Positions 16,099-25,396 of a stretch of 64,000 bases of DNA are shown here, in pieces. This DNA is from CAZPWQ01 sp964590495 (GTDB lineage: Bacteria; Bacteroidota; Rhodothermia; Balneolales; Balneolaceae). The notes beneath the pieces were generated by a model, which was not told the origin of the DNA, did not search any database, and worked only from the letters and a program-made list of their open reading frames with translations. The first letter of the stretch is position 1; the number at the start of each line of letters is the position of its first letter. The position numbers and the translations under genes are program-made. The stretch lies in assembly GCA_964590495.1 (NCBI GenBank), contig CAZPWQ010000003.1, positions 1-64,000 of the forward strand. The letters are read 5' to 3'.

Positions 16099-18771
16099 CT
16101 ATTCCACCAGTTTCTTCAATTCAGAAACCAGCATCAGTGATTCGATGGGCGTCATGCGGTTGGGATCGCATGCTTCCAGCTTGTCGATTAGCTGCTCGAC
16201 TTTCGGGTCGAGCTGTGTCTGGAACAGCGACATCTGATCTATCGGCTCCTGCTTGTCCATATTTTTGGCAGCTTTCTTAACTGCCTGCTTCTTTTTCCTG
16301 GCTCCCTCTTCGAGCGTGCCGTTGCTGTCGGTGAGGTCAAGGCTGTGGCTCTCCAGGTTTTTGAGAATCTCCCTGGCTCGTTCAATGACAATCGACGGCA
16401 GCCCGGCCATATCGGCTACCTGGATGCCGTAACTGTGGTCGGCGCCGCCACGCACCAGCTTCCGCAGAAAAATTACCTTGCCATCGTGCTCTTTTACCTG
16501 CACGTTATAATTAACGATATGCTCATACATATTTTCCAGCTCATTCAGCTCGTGGTAATGGGTAGCAAACAACGTTTTGGCAGCCACCGACGGCTGATTG
16601 TGAAGATACTCTGCCAGTGCCCAGGCGATACTGAGACCGTCAAACGTGCTGGTTCCCCTGCCCACCTCATCCAGCAGAATCAGGGAATTACGAGTGGCGT
16701 TATTGAGGATATTCGCCGCTTCGTTCATCTCCACCAGAAAAGTGCTTTCTCCCGCCGCAAGATTGTCGGAAGCACCGACGCGTGTAAATATCTTGTCCAC
16801 GAGTCCAATATAGGCTTCTTCGGCAGGCACAAAGCAGCCGATCTGGGCCAATAGTACAATCAAGCCCGTCTGTCTGAGAATAATACTCTTACCCGCCATA
16901 TTAGGTCCGGTAATGATCAGAATCTGTTCGTCATCGTTTTCAAGATGGATATCATTGGGAATAAAGGGATCCCCCGGGGGCAGCGTCTTTTCAACAACGG
17001 GATGACGTCCTTTTGTGATATCGATTATCTGGTCATCGGCAATAGCCGGTTTGCAGTAATTATTGCGGTAAGCCACGTCGGCGAAACTCTGAAGGCAGTC
17101 GAGCTGAGCCAGGGCCTGTGCCACCTGTTGCACATCCTCGGCGAATTCGGCTACATACAGGCGCAGCTCTTCAAATAATTCATATTCGAGCGTCTTGCTT
17201 CGCTCTTCGGAAGAAAGGATCTTCTCTTCAACCTCCTTCAGCTCGGGTGTAATATAGCGTTCGGAATTGACCAGCGTCTGCTTCCTGATAAAATGCTCGG
17301 GCACTTTTTCCTTGTGAGTGTTGGTCACCTCAATATAGTAGCCATAGACTTTATTATAGCCGATCTTCAGCGAACTTATACCCGTTTCCTGCGCCAGTTC
17401 CTCCTTTATTTTGGCGATATATTTTTTGCCGTTCCGCGCTATTTCCCGCAGTTCATCCAGCTCTTCGTTAAACCCGTCATTGAACATACCGCCATCTCTT
17501 ACACTGGCGGGTGGGTCTTCGATAATAGCTTTTTCAATGCGCTCCTGTACTTCAATCAACAGCTTCAATCTTCCCAGTATATCATTAAGCAGGGGTTCAT
17601 CGAGCTGACTGAACTGCATCTTGATGCGCGGAATTTGAGCAAGTGATAATTTAAGCTGCATAAGGTCACGGGCGTTTGCACGTCCCACACAGATCCGGGA
17701 GATCAGACGTTCCAGGTCGCCCACCTGGTCGAGCTCTTCTCGCAGGTTTTCCCGTACTTCGTGATTTACATTCAGTGCTTCCACAGCGTTCAGGCGCTCA
17801 CGAATTGATTTCATGCGCTTCAGCGGACGCATGATCCATTTCCGCATAAGACGCCCGCCCATTGCCGTACAGGTATCATCCAGTATTGAAACAAGCGTAC
17901 CTTCCGAACCATCCTGCTGCATACTGGTAATCAGCTCCAGGTTTCGTTTGGTGGAGTTATCCAGCGACATATACTCTTTATTTTCGAAGGCCTGGATCCG
18001 CTTGATATGCCCGAGCGAGGCTTTCTGTGTCTCCTGGATATAATGCATCAGTGCCCCGGCGGCAATATGTGCGGTCTTCAGTTCCTCAACTCCAAAACCT
18101 TTGAGAGAATGCGTTTCAAAATGATCCGTCAACAAATTATATCCGTAATCCCCCTCATAAACCCACTCTTCAATAAAAGTAATGTTATAATCGAGCAGAA
18201 GTTCGGGTACCTTGTTTTTGAGGGTTTGCGGAAGTAAAAGTTCGGCGGGAGAAATGGACTGAAGCATATCGTTCAATTCCTCTTTATCCACTTGACTGAG
18301 AGCAAATTCTCCCGTTGAGACATCCGAAAAGGAAACCCCGGCCGTATCACCATTCAGGAAAACAGCGGCTGCATAATTATTGCGTTTGTGTTCGAGCAGC
18401 TTTTCCGACATCGTAACGCCGGGTGTAGTAATTTCCGTGACTTCACGGTCCACGACCTTTCGACCCGCCTTTTTAGCGGCGGAAGGATCTTCAATTTGTT
18501 CACAGACAGCAACACGATAGCCTTTTTTGACCAGTTTGGGAAGATAAGTGTCCAGAGCGTGATATGGGAAACCGGCCAGAGGCGTCTGGTCTCCGCCATT
18601 GTTCCGTTTTGTCAGTGTTATTCCAAGTTCCCCGCTTACAAGTTCTGCATCATCAGCAAATGTTTCATAAAAGTCGCCGACCCGGAAAAGAAGTATGGTA
18701 CCCGGATGCTTCTCCTTAATATGATGGTATTGCCGCATCAATGGCGTTTGCGACTTGTTCTTAGTACTCAT
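16099..18771 (-). CDS. mutS: DNA mismatch repair protein MutS
   Basis: An 890-residue mismatch-recognition ATPase. The N-terminal mismatch-binding domain has the Phe-x-Glu motif (FYE, 34-36) that stacks on the mispair. The ATPase carries Walker A TGPNMAGKS (621-629) and Walker B with the signature DEVGRGTSTFDG near 697. The C-terminus ends with the short helix-turn-helix/MutL-contact region. Size and domain order are those of full-length bacterial MutS (MutS1). It is encoded alone and divergently from the yihY-type gene. Confidence 0.97.
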   Translation of the reverse strand: MSTKNKSQTPLMRQYHHIKEKHPGTILLFRVGDFYETFADDAELVSGELGITLTKRNNGGDQTPLAGFPYHALDTYLPKLVKKGYRVAVCEQIEDPSAAKKAGRKVVDREVTEITTPGVTMSEKLLEHKRNNYAAAVFLNGDTAGVSFSDVSTGEFALSQVDKEELNDMLQSISPAELLLPQTLKNKVPELLLDYNITFIEEWVYEGDYGYNLLTDHFETHSLKGFGVEELKTAHIAAGALMHYIQETQKASLGHIKRIQAFENKEYMSLDNSTKRNLELITSMQQDGSEGTLVSILDDTCTAMGGRLMRKWIMRPLKRMKSIRERLNAVEALNVNHEVRENLREELDQVGDLERLISRICVGRANARDLMQLKLSLAQIPRIKMQFSQLDEPLLNDILGRLKLLIEVQERIEKAIIEDPPASVRDGGMFNDGFNEELDELREIARNGKKYIAKIKEELAQETGISSLKIGYNKVYGYYIEVTNTHKEKVPEHFIRKQTLVNSERYITPELKEVEEKILSSEERSKTLEYELFEELRLYVAEFAEDVQQVAQALAQLDCLQSFADVAYRNNYCKPAIADDQIIDITKGRHPVVEKTLPPGDPFIPNDIHLENDDEQILIITGPNMAGKSIILRQTGLIVLLAQIGCFVPAEEAYIGLVDKIFTRVGASDNLAAGESTFLVEMNEAANILNNATRNSLILLDEVGRGTSTFDGLSIAWALAEYLHNQPSVAAKTLFATHYHELNELENMYEHIVNYNVQVKEHDGKVIFLRKLVRGGADHSYGIQVADMAGLPSIVIERAREILKNLESHSLDLTDSNGTLEEGARKKKQAVKKAAKNMDKQEPIDQMSLFQTQLDPKVEQLIDKLEACDPNRMTPIESLMLVSELKKLVE

Positions 18772-18849
18772 TGAGATGGAAACTTTGGTTATATGAAACT
18801 AGTGCTATTAAGTTACATGTTAAACTATTAAAAATAATTGCTCGAAATG

Positions 18850-18928
18850 CAAAACGCATAGGGCATGGTCCGCCGGCTGACGGATAAAAAATGAGAACGC
18901 TATGCTCTTTGGGCCATGCGCTCTGCCT
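18850..18928. repeat. inverted word repeat (GCGCATGG type, copy 1)
   Basis: The left arm (aaacgcatagggcatgg) and right arm (gctatgctctttgggccatgcgctctgcc) are inverted variants of the words GCGCATRG and ATAGCG, with a GC-rich hairpin word between them. The same word family occurs at 21359-21450. It fills the divergent mutS/yihY gap and contains the first ATG of the yihY reading frame. Confidence 0.6.
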
Positions 18929-19909
18929 ATTATCATTAGCATAAATAACATTCAGCCCTTAAATTATGCTCACTTATTTAAATCTTACAACGATCTATAT
19001 ATAGTGCAGAAGTATAAGAATTTCTGGCGGCTCATCGTAGACCTGGTAATAAAAAAAGATGTATTCTTTAATGCTTCCGCTATTACCTTTAATCTGTTTA
19101 TCTGTGCCATTCCTTTTACACTGTTGCTTATTTCTATAATCGGCTATGTGCTGTCATATGATGAAGCCTTTAACGAAATTCTGCGATATGGACGTGAGCT
19201 CTTTCCCAGCTTCACCTATGAATCGCAAAGCGGTGATATCTTTCGTGGCGCCGTTACCATTGAAACTTTATTAAATCCACTGATCGGCGCCAGGAGAATT
19301 TTTGGTATTATCGGTATTATCGTGCTGATCTTCTTCTCCCAGGGTCTGTTTCATACAATCAAACATGTCGTATTTATTATTTTTGAAATTGAAGACCGGC
19401 GGCATCCCATCCTTGAAATGATTTACAATTTCTTCACCTTTGGGCTGGTGGGCAGCATATTTATATTTTTTAGTCTCACTATTTCCCTTGTATCACTTTT
19501 TTCAATCCAGAAGATTGCCCTGCCATATACAGATCTGACTATTGAAATTAGCTGGATCTATGAGTTTCTCAATATTGTAATACCCGTAATATTTACTCTT
19601 TTTCTGTTCTATACTATATTCAGGTTCATCAGCGAAAAACGCATGCAACCGAAAGTAGCGATGCTTGGTGCTGTTGTATACACGGTACTTTTTGAAATTG
19701 CAAAATACGGGGTTGGTATATACCTGGATTATGCATTTCGTGCTTACCGGCACTTTTACCAGGGATACACAATCCTGGTCATCATTGGTGTATGGGCGTT
19801 TTATTCAGCGTTGTTATTCGTACTTTCTACAATTGTGGCACGTGCCTATCAAAAAGTTTTTATAGAGGGAGAACCTCCGACGAAAAACCCCTATACCATG
19901 ATTTCGTAG
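18902..19909 (+). CDS. YihY/BrkB family inner-membrane protein
   Basis: Up to 335 residues with about six transmembrane segments. The family core starts at FFNASAITFNLFICAIPFTLLL (a variant of the usual AxxLAYxxxxSLxPLL) and includes the C-terminal YRHFYQGYTILVIIGVWAFYSALLFVLSTIVARAY. Function of the family is unsettled (once called ribonuclease BN or virulence factor BrkB). The start is uncertain: the ATG at 18902 lies inside a dispersed repeat, and no other ATG precedes the first membrane helix. A GTG at 19004 (giving VQKYKNFWRLI) is an alternative. Confidence 0.8.
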   Translation: MLFGPCALPIIISINNIQPLNYAHLFKSYNDLYIVQKYKNFWRLIVDLVIKKDVFFNASAITFNLFICAIPFTLLLISIIGYVLSYDEAFNEILRYGRELFPSFTYESQSGDIFRGAVTIETLLNPLIGARRIFGIIGIIVLIFFSQGLFHTIKHVVFIIFEIEDRRHPILEMIYNFFTFGLVGSIFIFFSLTISLVSLFSIQKIALPYTDLTIEISWIYEFLNIVIPVIFTLFLFYTIFRFISEKRMQPKVAMLGAVVYTVLFEIAKYGVGIYLDYAFRAYRHFYQGYTILVIIGVWAFYSALLFVLSTIVARAYQKVFIEGEPPTKNPYTMIS

Positions 19910-19914
19910 TGGTT

Positions 19915-19965
19915 TGCCAGTTGTGATTACTCCGGTCATTGTTATAACTGGCAACTTAAACTACT
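19915..19965 (+). terminator. weak hairpin after the yihY-type gene
   Basis: Arms gtttgccagtt and aactggcaac flank a loop of about 24 bases just past the stop. Long loop, no strong T-run; modest support. Confidence 0.35.
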
Positions 19966-19998
19966 TAGCTATATACTTCCAAATTTTTTTCATATCCT

Positions 19999-20601
19999 AT
20001 GTCATTAAATAAACTTCCACTTTCCTTCTATCGGCGGCCTGATGTCGTTGAAATCAGCCGGCAGCTGATCGGCAAGGTACTCTGTTCACAAATCGGTGAA
20101 TCACCGCTAACTTCCGGAATCATTGTTGAGACAGAAGCATACTGTGGCCGAAACGATAAAGCCTGTCACGCAAATAACAGCCGCACCGAACGAACAGAAA
20201 TTATGTACCAGGAGGGTGGTGTTGCCTATATTTACCTGTGTTATGGAATCCACCATCTTTTTAATGTTGTTACCAATATTAATGGGTTGGCAGATGCCGT
20301 ACTCATACGTGCTATCGAACCACAGGACGGAAAAAATAAGATGCTTCAGCGTCGCAATGGGAAAGATGTTACCCCGTCATTGACAGGAGGGCCGGGACGC
20401 CTTACTCAGGCACTGGGTATTACCACCGATTTATATGGCACAGATTTAAGGGGAGATACCATCTGGATTGAAGATCGAAATATTCCGATAAAGAAAAGTA
20501 AAATAAAATCGGCGACCAGAATTGGCGTTGACTACGCCGGCAAACATGCAAAGCGACCGTGGCGGTTTTACATTGAGGACAACAAATGGATAAGCAAATA
20601 A
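19999..20601 (+). CDS. DNA-3-methyladenine glycosylase, AAG/MPG family
   Basis: A 200-residue base-excision repair glycosylase of the mammalian AAG type, which flips out and removes 3-methyladenine, 7-methylguanine and hypoxanthine. Recognised segments are IVETEAYCGRNDKACHA with the general-base glutamate, GGVAYIYLCYGIHHLFNVVT with the intercalating tyrosine region, VLIRAIEP, and TGGPGRLTQALGI. Length is normal for the bacterial family. The start 90 bases after the yihY stop begins the conserved LPLSFYRRPDVVEISRQLIG. Confidence 0.93.
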   Translation: MSLNKLPLSFYRRPDVVEISRQLIGKVLCSQIGESPLTSGIIVETEAYCGRNDKACHANNSRTERTEIMYQEGGVAYIYLCYGIHHLFNVVTNINGLADAVLIRAIEPQDGKNKMLQRRNGKDVTPSLTGGPGRLTQALGITTDLYGTDLRGDTIWIEDRNIPIKKSKIKSATRIGVDYAGKHAKRPWRFYIEDNKWISK

Positions 20602-20603
20602 AG

Positions 20604-20633
20604 AAAGTCCGTACCCATATCGGCACGGACTTT
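20604..20633. terminator. bidirectional hairpin between convergent genes
   Basis: Arms aaagtccgt and acggacttt with additional inner pairing. It lies 2 bases after the glycosylase stop and 25 bases from the stop of the DUF4168 gene on the other strand, so it can serve both. Confidence 0.65.
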
Positions 20634-20658
20634 AACTGAATTGTATAGTCTTTTTAAT

Positions 20659-21150
20659 TTAGTTCACTCCTTCAGTGGTATCAGCGGCAATTTCCTGGAA
20701 TCGCTGGGCTACTTCCTGGTTGCTTTGGACGGCCTGCATTACCTGTTGAAACCGTTGCGGCTCCATTCCATTATCCTGAACTATCTGGACAAATTTCTGC
20801 TGTGATTCCTGCTGGATTTTCATCAGCTTTGGTTGGATTTCCTCAATGGTTTGTTCTTCTTCCTCGGTCATATCTGCTGAATCCTGAGGATTCTGCTGAC
20901 TCATCATAATTGCCTGAAAACGCTCCATTTCCATGCCTTCTTCATCCAGAATCGTTTCCAATTCTTCCTGAGTTTCTTCCTGGATAATTTGTGACTCATC
21001 GACAATGGTAGCAAGGGTCTCCAGCTCTTCATCAGTGATGCTGTCAGGGTCAATTTGCTGTTGTTGCATCTGTTGCCCCTGCCCTACGACAGAACTGACC
21101 ATCAATAGCATAGCTACAACAAATGGCACAGTATGTTTGAAAAGTTTCAT
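20659..21150 (-). CDS. exported DUF4168 protein
   Basis: A 163-residue secreted protein with a signal peptide (residues 1-23, ending SSVVGQ), then a Gln/Glu-rich, wholly helical sequence. Two copies of a pattern ending in E-x-x-x-F/M-Q-x-x-M (MEMERFQAIMMSQQ and MEPQRFQQVMQAVQ) match DUF4168, a periplasmic helical domain of unknown function. It contains no cysteine or obvious catalytic residue. It is transcribed alone, away from the BtuF-like gene. Confidence 0.8.
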   Translation of the reverse strand: MKLFKHTVPFVVAMLLMVSSVVGQGQQMQQQQIDPDSITDEELETLATIVDESQIIQEETQEELETILDEEGMEMERFQAIMMSQQNPQDSADMTEEEEQTIEEIQPKLMKIQQESQQKFVQIVQDNGMEPQRFQQVMQAVQSNQEVAQRFQEIAADTTEGVN

Positions 21151-21615
21151 ATATATTTTATTGGATTTAAGTTAAAGGATCTACGGTGCTTAGTTTTATC
21201 AATATAATGATAAATTGTCTCGATTTAAAAGTAGATAACCTGTGATCGTTTCTTTTATTGCAAAGAATCCCGATTTCATAACTCCCGGTGTGTTAACCCG
21301 GGGTTGAACTGAATCATCATCTTTTTCTCGGATTCAATACTTCTGTTGAGGAGACGGCAAAGGGCAAAGCGCATGGCCCCGACAGCAGGTGTCGGGGTAT
21401 AGCAGGCGTTGTTCCTGCGCTATGCGCTTGGCTCTATGCGCTATCCCTTTTCGGCTTGCATCCAGCCCCTCGAAGCATCGGGGCTTGGTGAGAAATGCTG
21501 AAAAAGTGATCTGTCTAAACCACCAAATATTGCTGTTCTTATTTTATGATTCTAAAAATAGAATGGTATTTTGTTTGTGGGATTTTTACAGCAAATTCAG
21601 GCTCCTGGAGCATCT
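21151..21615. other. 465-base gap with a repeat but no gene
   Basis: The gap is the divergent upstream region of the DUF4168 gene and the BtuF-like gene. Apart from the inverted word repeat at 21359-21450 no conserved coding stretch was seen. The cobalamin-riboswitch landmarks that could precede a BtuF gene were not recognised. Confidence 0.6.
21359..21450. repeat. inverted word repeat (GCGCATGG type, copy 2)
   Basis: Left arm aaagggcaaagcgcatggc and right arm gcgctatgcgcttggctctatgcgctatcccttt are inverted variants. An inner hairpin (ccccgaca/tgtcgggg) follows the left arm. Same word family as 18850-18928. Confidence 0.65.
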
Positions 21616-22563
21616 ATGCGAATTGTATCTCTTTTACCGAGCACTACTGAAATTATTTGCGCTTTGGGTTTGGAAAAAGCCCTTGTGGGTCGCTCTCATG
21701 AATGTGATTTTCCATCCTCTGTGCAAAAACTGCCGGCTTGTACCGAAGAGAAGTTTAATCCTGACGGTACCAGCTATGAACTTGATCAAAGGGTAAAGGC
21801 ACTTCTGCAGGAAGGATTATCTGTATATCGCGTGGATGCCAAAAAACTTGCAGAACTTGAGCCGGATGTTATTATTACGCAGAATCATTGTGAAGTATGT
21901 GCAGCCTCAGAAGATGAGGTTAAATCGGCAGTTCATGAGAACCTGGGGGATACGGTAAAAGTTATATCAGTATCTCCGACTGATATTCACGAAGTGCTGG
22001 ACTCAGTTGAGACTATAGGCCGGGCTATCGGAGTGGAAAAAAAAGCCGGAGAATTATCCCGCTCAATGAAAGAGCAGCTCAAAAGCTTTGAAGAAAAAAC
22101 ACGTAATCTGCAGATGCCCGGGGTACTTTGCCTCGAATGGCTGGAACCGCTGATGGCTGCCGGAAACTGGATGCCCGAACTAATCCAGATTGCCGGAGGG
22201 TATTCCCTGGCCGGACGTGCCGGGGAACATTCCCCGATGATTGAATGGAAAGAGGTCCTGAAGCTGGATCCAAAAATTATTATGATTATCCCGTGTGGGT
22301 ATTCCGTTGATCAAACCGCGAAAGAAATTGTAAGCTTAACCTCCCGTAGTGGTTGGAATAAGTTAAGGGCCGTGCAAAATAAACAGGTGTATGTGGCCGA
22401 TGGCAACCACTATTTTAACCGGCCGGGGCCCCGGCTTGTGGATTCCACTGTAATTTTGGGCGAAATTATACATCCTTCCCTGTATCGAACTCCGGGTAAT
22501 CATCACCCGGGCTGGATCAATGTGTTTGCAGAGCAAGTAAATTTATCAAAAGATTTACGATGA
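21616..22563 (+). CDS. cobalamin/metal-chelate substrate-binding protein, BtuF-like
   Basis: A 315-residue class III (TroA-fold) binding protein starting at MRIVSLLPSTTEIICALG, the usual N-terminus of this group. HEC (in GRSHECDFP) and the C-terminal GNHYFNRPGPRLVDS segment belong to the cobalamin-binding branch. No signal peptide is visible, and no BtuC/BtuD permease or ATPase is adjacent. Some homologues annotated this way are cytoplasmic and of unknown role. The start was chosen at ATG 21616 because the family N-terminus is immediate there; the frame extends 15 codons upstream to a TTG. Confidence 0.8.
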   Translation: MRIVSLLPSTTEIICALGLEKALVGRSHECDFPSSVQKLPACTEEKFNPDGTSYELDQRVKALLQEGLSVYRVDAKKLAELEPDVIITQNHCEVCAASEDEVKSAVHENLGDTVKVISVSPTDIHEVLDSVETIGRAIGVEKKAGELSRSMKEQLKSFEEKTRNLQMPGVLCLEWLEPLMAAGNWMPELIQIAGGYSLAGRAGEHSPMIEWKEVLKLDPKIIMIIPCGYSVDQTAKEIVSLTSRSGWNKLRAVQNKQVYVADGNHYFNRPGPRLVDSTVILGEIIHPSLYRTPGNHHPGWINVFAEQVNLSKDLR

Positions 22564-22683
22564 AAAATCTGCATATTTAAACTAGCATTATGTTAATAAT
22601 GAATTTCGGGTTGAAATCAGGATTGTGCCTCCAAACCCACCACGCATGCTCCACATATCCATATTTATAAAGAAAATTAAATT

Positions 22684-23427
22684 TTGCGCTCAAACAGTTC
22701 ACATACAGAAAAAAAGGTGATTATAATCGGTGCAACTACAGGTATCGGGCGGGCACTGGCCAAAGAGATGCATTCCAGGGGCTACAGTGTTGGTGTGACA
22801 GGACGCCGCATACACCACCTGCAAAATTTAAAAGATGAATTGGGAGAAAGAATTTTTCCGTCTTTTATGGATGTTACCCGGCTTAGAGACTCTGTTATCC
22901 GGCTTCACCAATTGATCCGGGATATGGGAGGGATGGATATTATTGTGCTCAATGCCGGAATATCAAATCTTAAAAAAGGAAACGACCGGGAAACAGAGCT
23001 TCAGGTCGTTGATGTAAATATCCGTGGTTTTGTTAATCTGGCCAGCGAAAGCTTCAGCTATTTTGAGCAGCAGGGACATGGCCAGGTGGTGGGGGTTTCT
23101 TCTATAGCAAGCATGTTCGGGTGGGGACTTTCAGCACCATATAACGCCTCAAAAGCTTTTGTCCGGAATTATCTGCAGGGCTACCGCCAGAAAGCCAATC
23201 ATTCCAAAACTGATATCACGGTTACCGATTTGCAACCGGGATTTGTCGATTCTGAAATGACCCGGAACAGGAATAATATGTTTTGGGTGGCGACTGCTGA
23301 AAAAGCCGCCGGACAAATGGCCGACACCATAGAACAAAAAAGTGATCACGCTTATATTACCCAACGCTGGCGGCTGATTGCCTGGCTGTTAAAAGTAATT
23401 CCTGATGGGATCTGGAACCGGATGTAA
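22684..23427 (+). CDS. short-chain dehydrogenase/reductase
   Basis: A 247-residue NAD(P)-dependent oxidoreductase of the classical SDR family. The cofactor loop is IIIGATTGIGRALA; NAG is at LNAGISNL; the catalytic Ser is in GVSSIASMFG, and Tyr and Lys are in YNASK. The C-terminal YITQRWRLIAWLLKVIP looks membrane-associating, as in several bacterial lipid-linked SDRs. No ATG exists before the Rossmann fold; TTG at 22684 is the best start, giving MRSNSSHTEKKVIIIG. It converges on the membrane-protein pair with only 4 bases between stops. Confidence 0.88.
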   Translation: MRSNSSHTEKKVIIIGATTGIGRALAKEMHSRGYSVGVTGRRIHHLQNLKDELGERIFPSFMDVTRLRDSVIRLHQLIRDMGGMDIIVLNAGISNLKKGNDRETELQVVDVNIRGFVNLASESFSYFEQQGHGQVVGVSSIASMFGWGLSAPYNASKAFVRNYLQGYRQKANHSKTDITVTDLQPGFVDSEMTRNRNNMFWVATAEKAAGQMADTIEQKSDHAYITQRWRLIAWLLKVIPDGIWNRM

Positions 23428-23431
23428 TTTT

Positions 23432-24250
23432 TCAGCGCACATTGGTATTTTCCCTGGCAAATTTAAAAATTCCGTTGATTGGATTTACTTCAACGGCAAT
23501 CTGCAGCATTCCCTGCTTGCCATTGGCATTCTCAAATTCGGGATCGGGTCCTTCTTCGTAACCAACTCCATAGATCGTTACTATACTGTCTGACTGTATC
23601 GGGGCAAGTACAAATGAGTTTTTTGAACTATCTGCTCTTGCAAAATTGTCTAAATCCGGGAGTGTAATGGACCCTTCCGTACTTTTTTTGGCAATAGAAT
23701 GGAAACTACCCTCTTTATCTGAATTAAATGACAGGTAATACTGCTCAGCGGCATCAAAAGCCAGTTTAGTAAGTTGGCTTCGAAGTTCATCAATATTTTT
23801 ACTTTTTGCCGCACTATCCCAGGTATTCTGAAACTGATACCCTTTCACGGCCGTAACGGGAACAGCATAAAGCAATCCTGCAATTATAATCATTACGCCG
23901 GCGTACCATGCAAATCCTTTTTTTAGCTCATCATCTCTGGACGAAATCTCCTTCGCCTGGTTTAGAATCTCACTGTATATCCACAAGGAGGGCCCAATAA
24001 CAAACAACACGATCAAACCGGCCAATGCAGCAATTCTGCCCTCCCAATACGCAGCCGTATCAGGTATACCTTCTCCGAACTCATTAATTGCCTTCAAAGT
24101 ATCTATGACCTGTGCATTTTCCCAAGGTGTAAAACTATAGATATTAAGCCCACTGAAGTTGAAGAAAGAAGCTGTTGATATAACAGCTATTACAATTATA
24201 ATCGCAACAGCCCATGGCAACATTCGGTAAAACTTAGTTTGTTCGCTCAT
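23432..24250 (-). CDS. membrane protein of unknown function (second of a related pair)
   Basis: A 272-residue protein with three transmembrane segments (about residues 11-31, 71-91 and 111-132) and a C-terminal soluble domain of about 140 residues. Its tail (SIVTIYGVGYEEGPDPEFENANGKQG) resembles the tail of the upstream neighbour (DATLTIYVSQ...GRDPEFQNFSGNAG), suggesting duplication of the soluble module. It is not recognised as a known family. Its start overlaps the end of the upstream gene by 17 bases, so the two are coupled. Confidence 0.7.
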   Translation of the reverse strand: MSEQTKFYRMLPWAVAIIIVIAVISTASFFNFSGLNIYSFTPWENAQVIDTLKAINEFGEGIPDTAAYWEGRIAALAGLIVLFVIGPSLWIYSEILNQAKEISSRDDELKKGFAWYAGVMIIIAGLLYAVPVTAVKGYQFQNTWDSAAKSKNIDELRSQLTKLAFDAAEQYYLSFNSDKEGSFHSIAKKSTEGSITLPDLDNFARADSSKNSFVLAPIQSDSIVTIYGVGYEEGPDPEFENANGKQGMLQIAVEVNPINGIFKFARENTNVR

Positions 24251-24881
24251 AATGCACTCCCTCCTTTGTTAAAATTCCTTTTGTTTGATACTGCCCCGCA
24301 TTACCCGAAAAATTTTGAAATTCAGGATCTCTACCGTCAATATACTCCGACTCTGCAATCAGTGAGACGCTGTCTGAATTAATTTGGGATACATAGATAG
24401 TCAACGTTGCATCATCTTTAAGATCGCTATGTGTAAATATGCCGTCATTGGTAATCAGTGAATCATAGCTGGATTTAAAAAGCGATTCCAGAGATATGTC
24501 ATCACTCTCACGCTCTACACGATAAGCCCTAAGGGTCTTTAGCAAAGGCTCTTTTATATACGTTTCCGCAATATTCGTCTCAATAGTAGTACGAATTTCA
24601 GGCAAAAGATCGGTTTGCCGGCTGCTTCCTTCATAGCTTATAGCAGCTGATGCAAAGGAAAAAACAACCAAAACAGTAAGTGTCCATCCAATCGCTTTTC
24701 TCTTAACTGATGATTCAATTTCCTTCAGCCATACAAAAGAAAAAACTACTGTATAGAGAAAAGCAGCTACACTGCTTAATATGACAGAGGGCCACATGCT
24801 TCCCGACTGTTCCGGAATAAAAAAAGCACCGGCAACCACCATTATACCACCCATAATCCATACAAAAATATTCTTTTTCAT
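24234..24881 (-). CDS. membrane protein of unknown function (first of a related pair)
   Basis: A 215-residue protein with three hydrophobic segments (about 5-21, 29-51 and 65-84) followed by a soluble domain of about 130 residues. The C-terminal LTIY ... DPEF-N-G-G pattern is shared with the following gene. Neither has recognisable catalytic motifs. It heads a two-gene unit with a 17-base overlap. A role as a two-component membrane complex or sensor is only a guess from topology. Confidence 0.7.
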   Translation of the reverse strand: MKKNIFVWIMGGIMVVAGAFFIPEQSGSMWPSVILSSVAAFLYTVVFSFVWLKEIESSVKRKAIGWTLTVLVVFSFASAAISYEGSSRQTDLLPEIRTTIETNIAETYIKEPLLKTLRAYRVERESDDISLESLFKSSYDSLITNDGIFTHSDLKDDATLTIYVSQINSDSVSLIAESEYIDGRDPEFQNFSGNAGQYQTKGILTKEGVHYERTN

Positions 24882-24937
24882 ATCTATCCCGTTTATTAGT
24901 ATGAAAAACTACTACAGATTAATCAATATTTATCAAT

Positions 24938-25396
24938 ATGTCGAATATCAGTGCGGGAATCCTGTTGTACAGGCGTAAACCGAGCCTGCAGGTGCTTTTG
25001 GCACATCCGGGCGGACCTTATTGGCAGAATAAAGATGAAGGAGCCTGGTCTATTCCAAAAGGCGAAGTCGATCCGGATGAGGACCTTCTTGATGCAGCCA
25101 AACGAGAATTTGAAGAAGAAGTGGGATTTGTACCGGAAGGGAAGTATCTCTCTCTGGGATACATAAAACAGAAAGGCGGAAAAACAGTGCATGCCTGGGC
25201 TGTAGAGTATGCAATTCCTGATGATTTTATCTTTGAAAGCAATATGTTTGAAATGGAATGGCCGCCTGACACAGGTAAGATGAAAGACTTCCCCGAAATT
25301 GACCGCATCGAATATTTCAATCCATTCGAAGCCAGGAAAAAGATTAATCCGGCACAGGCAGAGTTTATCGGCCGCCTAATCAGCAAATCGATTTAG
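24938..25396 (+). CDS. NUDIX hydrolase, Ap4A-hydrolase-like
   Basis: A 152-residue NUDIX enzyme with the box PKGEVDPDEDLLDAAKREFEEEVG (about residues 45-67), whose extra spacing residue is as in the proposed bacterial (di)nucleoside polyphosphate hydrolases. The N-terminus SAGILLYRR and the WSIPKGE phrase match the MutT/Ap4A group. Likely it clears Ap4A or a related nucleotide; the substrate is not proven. It is divergent from the membrane pair, 56 bases away, and ends directly at a strong hairpin. Confidence 0.88.
   Translation: MSNISAGILLYRRKPSLQVLLAHPGGPYWQNKDEGAWSIPKGEVDPDEDLLDAAKREFEEEVGFVPEGKYLSLGYIKQKGGKTVHAWAVEYAIPDDFIFESNMFEMEWPPDTGKMKDFPEIDRIEYFNPFEARKKINPAQAEFIGRLISKSI

Noticed and set aside
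21151..21615. Cobalamin riboswitch upstream of the BtuF-like gene
   Set aside because: The conserved B12-box type sequence was not found; the visible structure is a dispersed repeat shared with 18850-18928.
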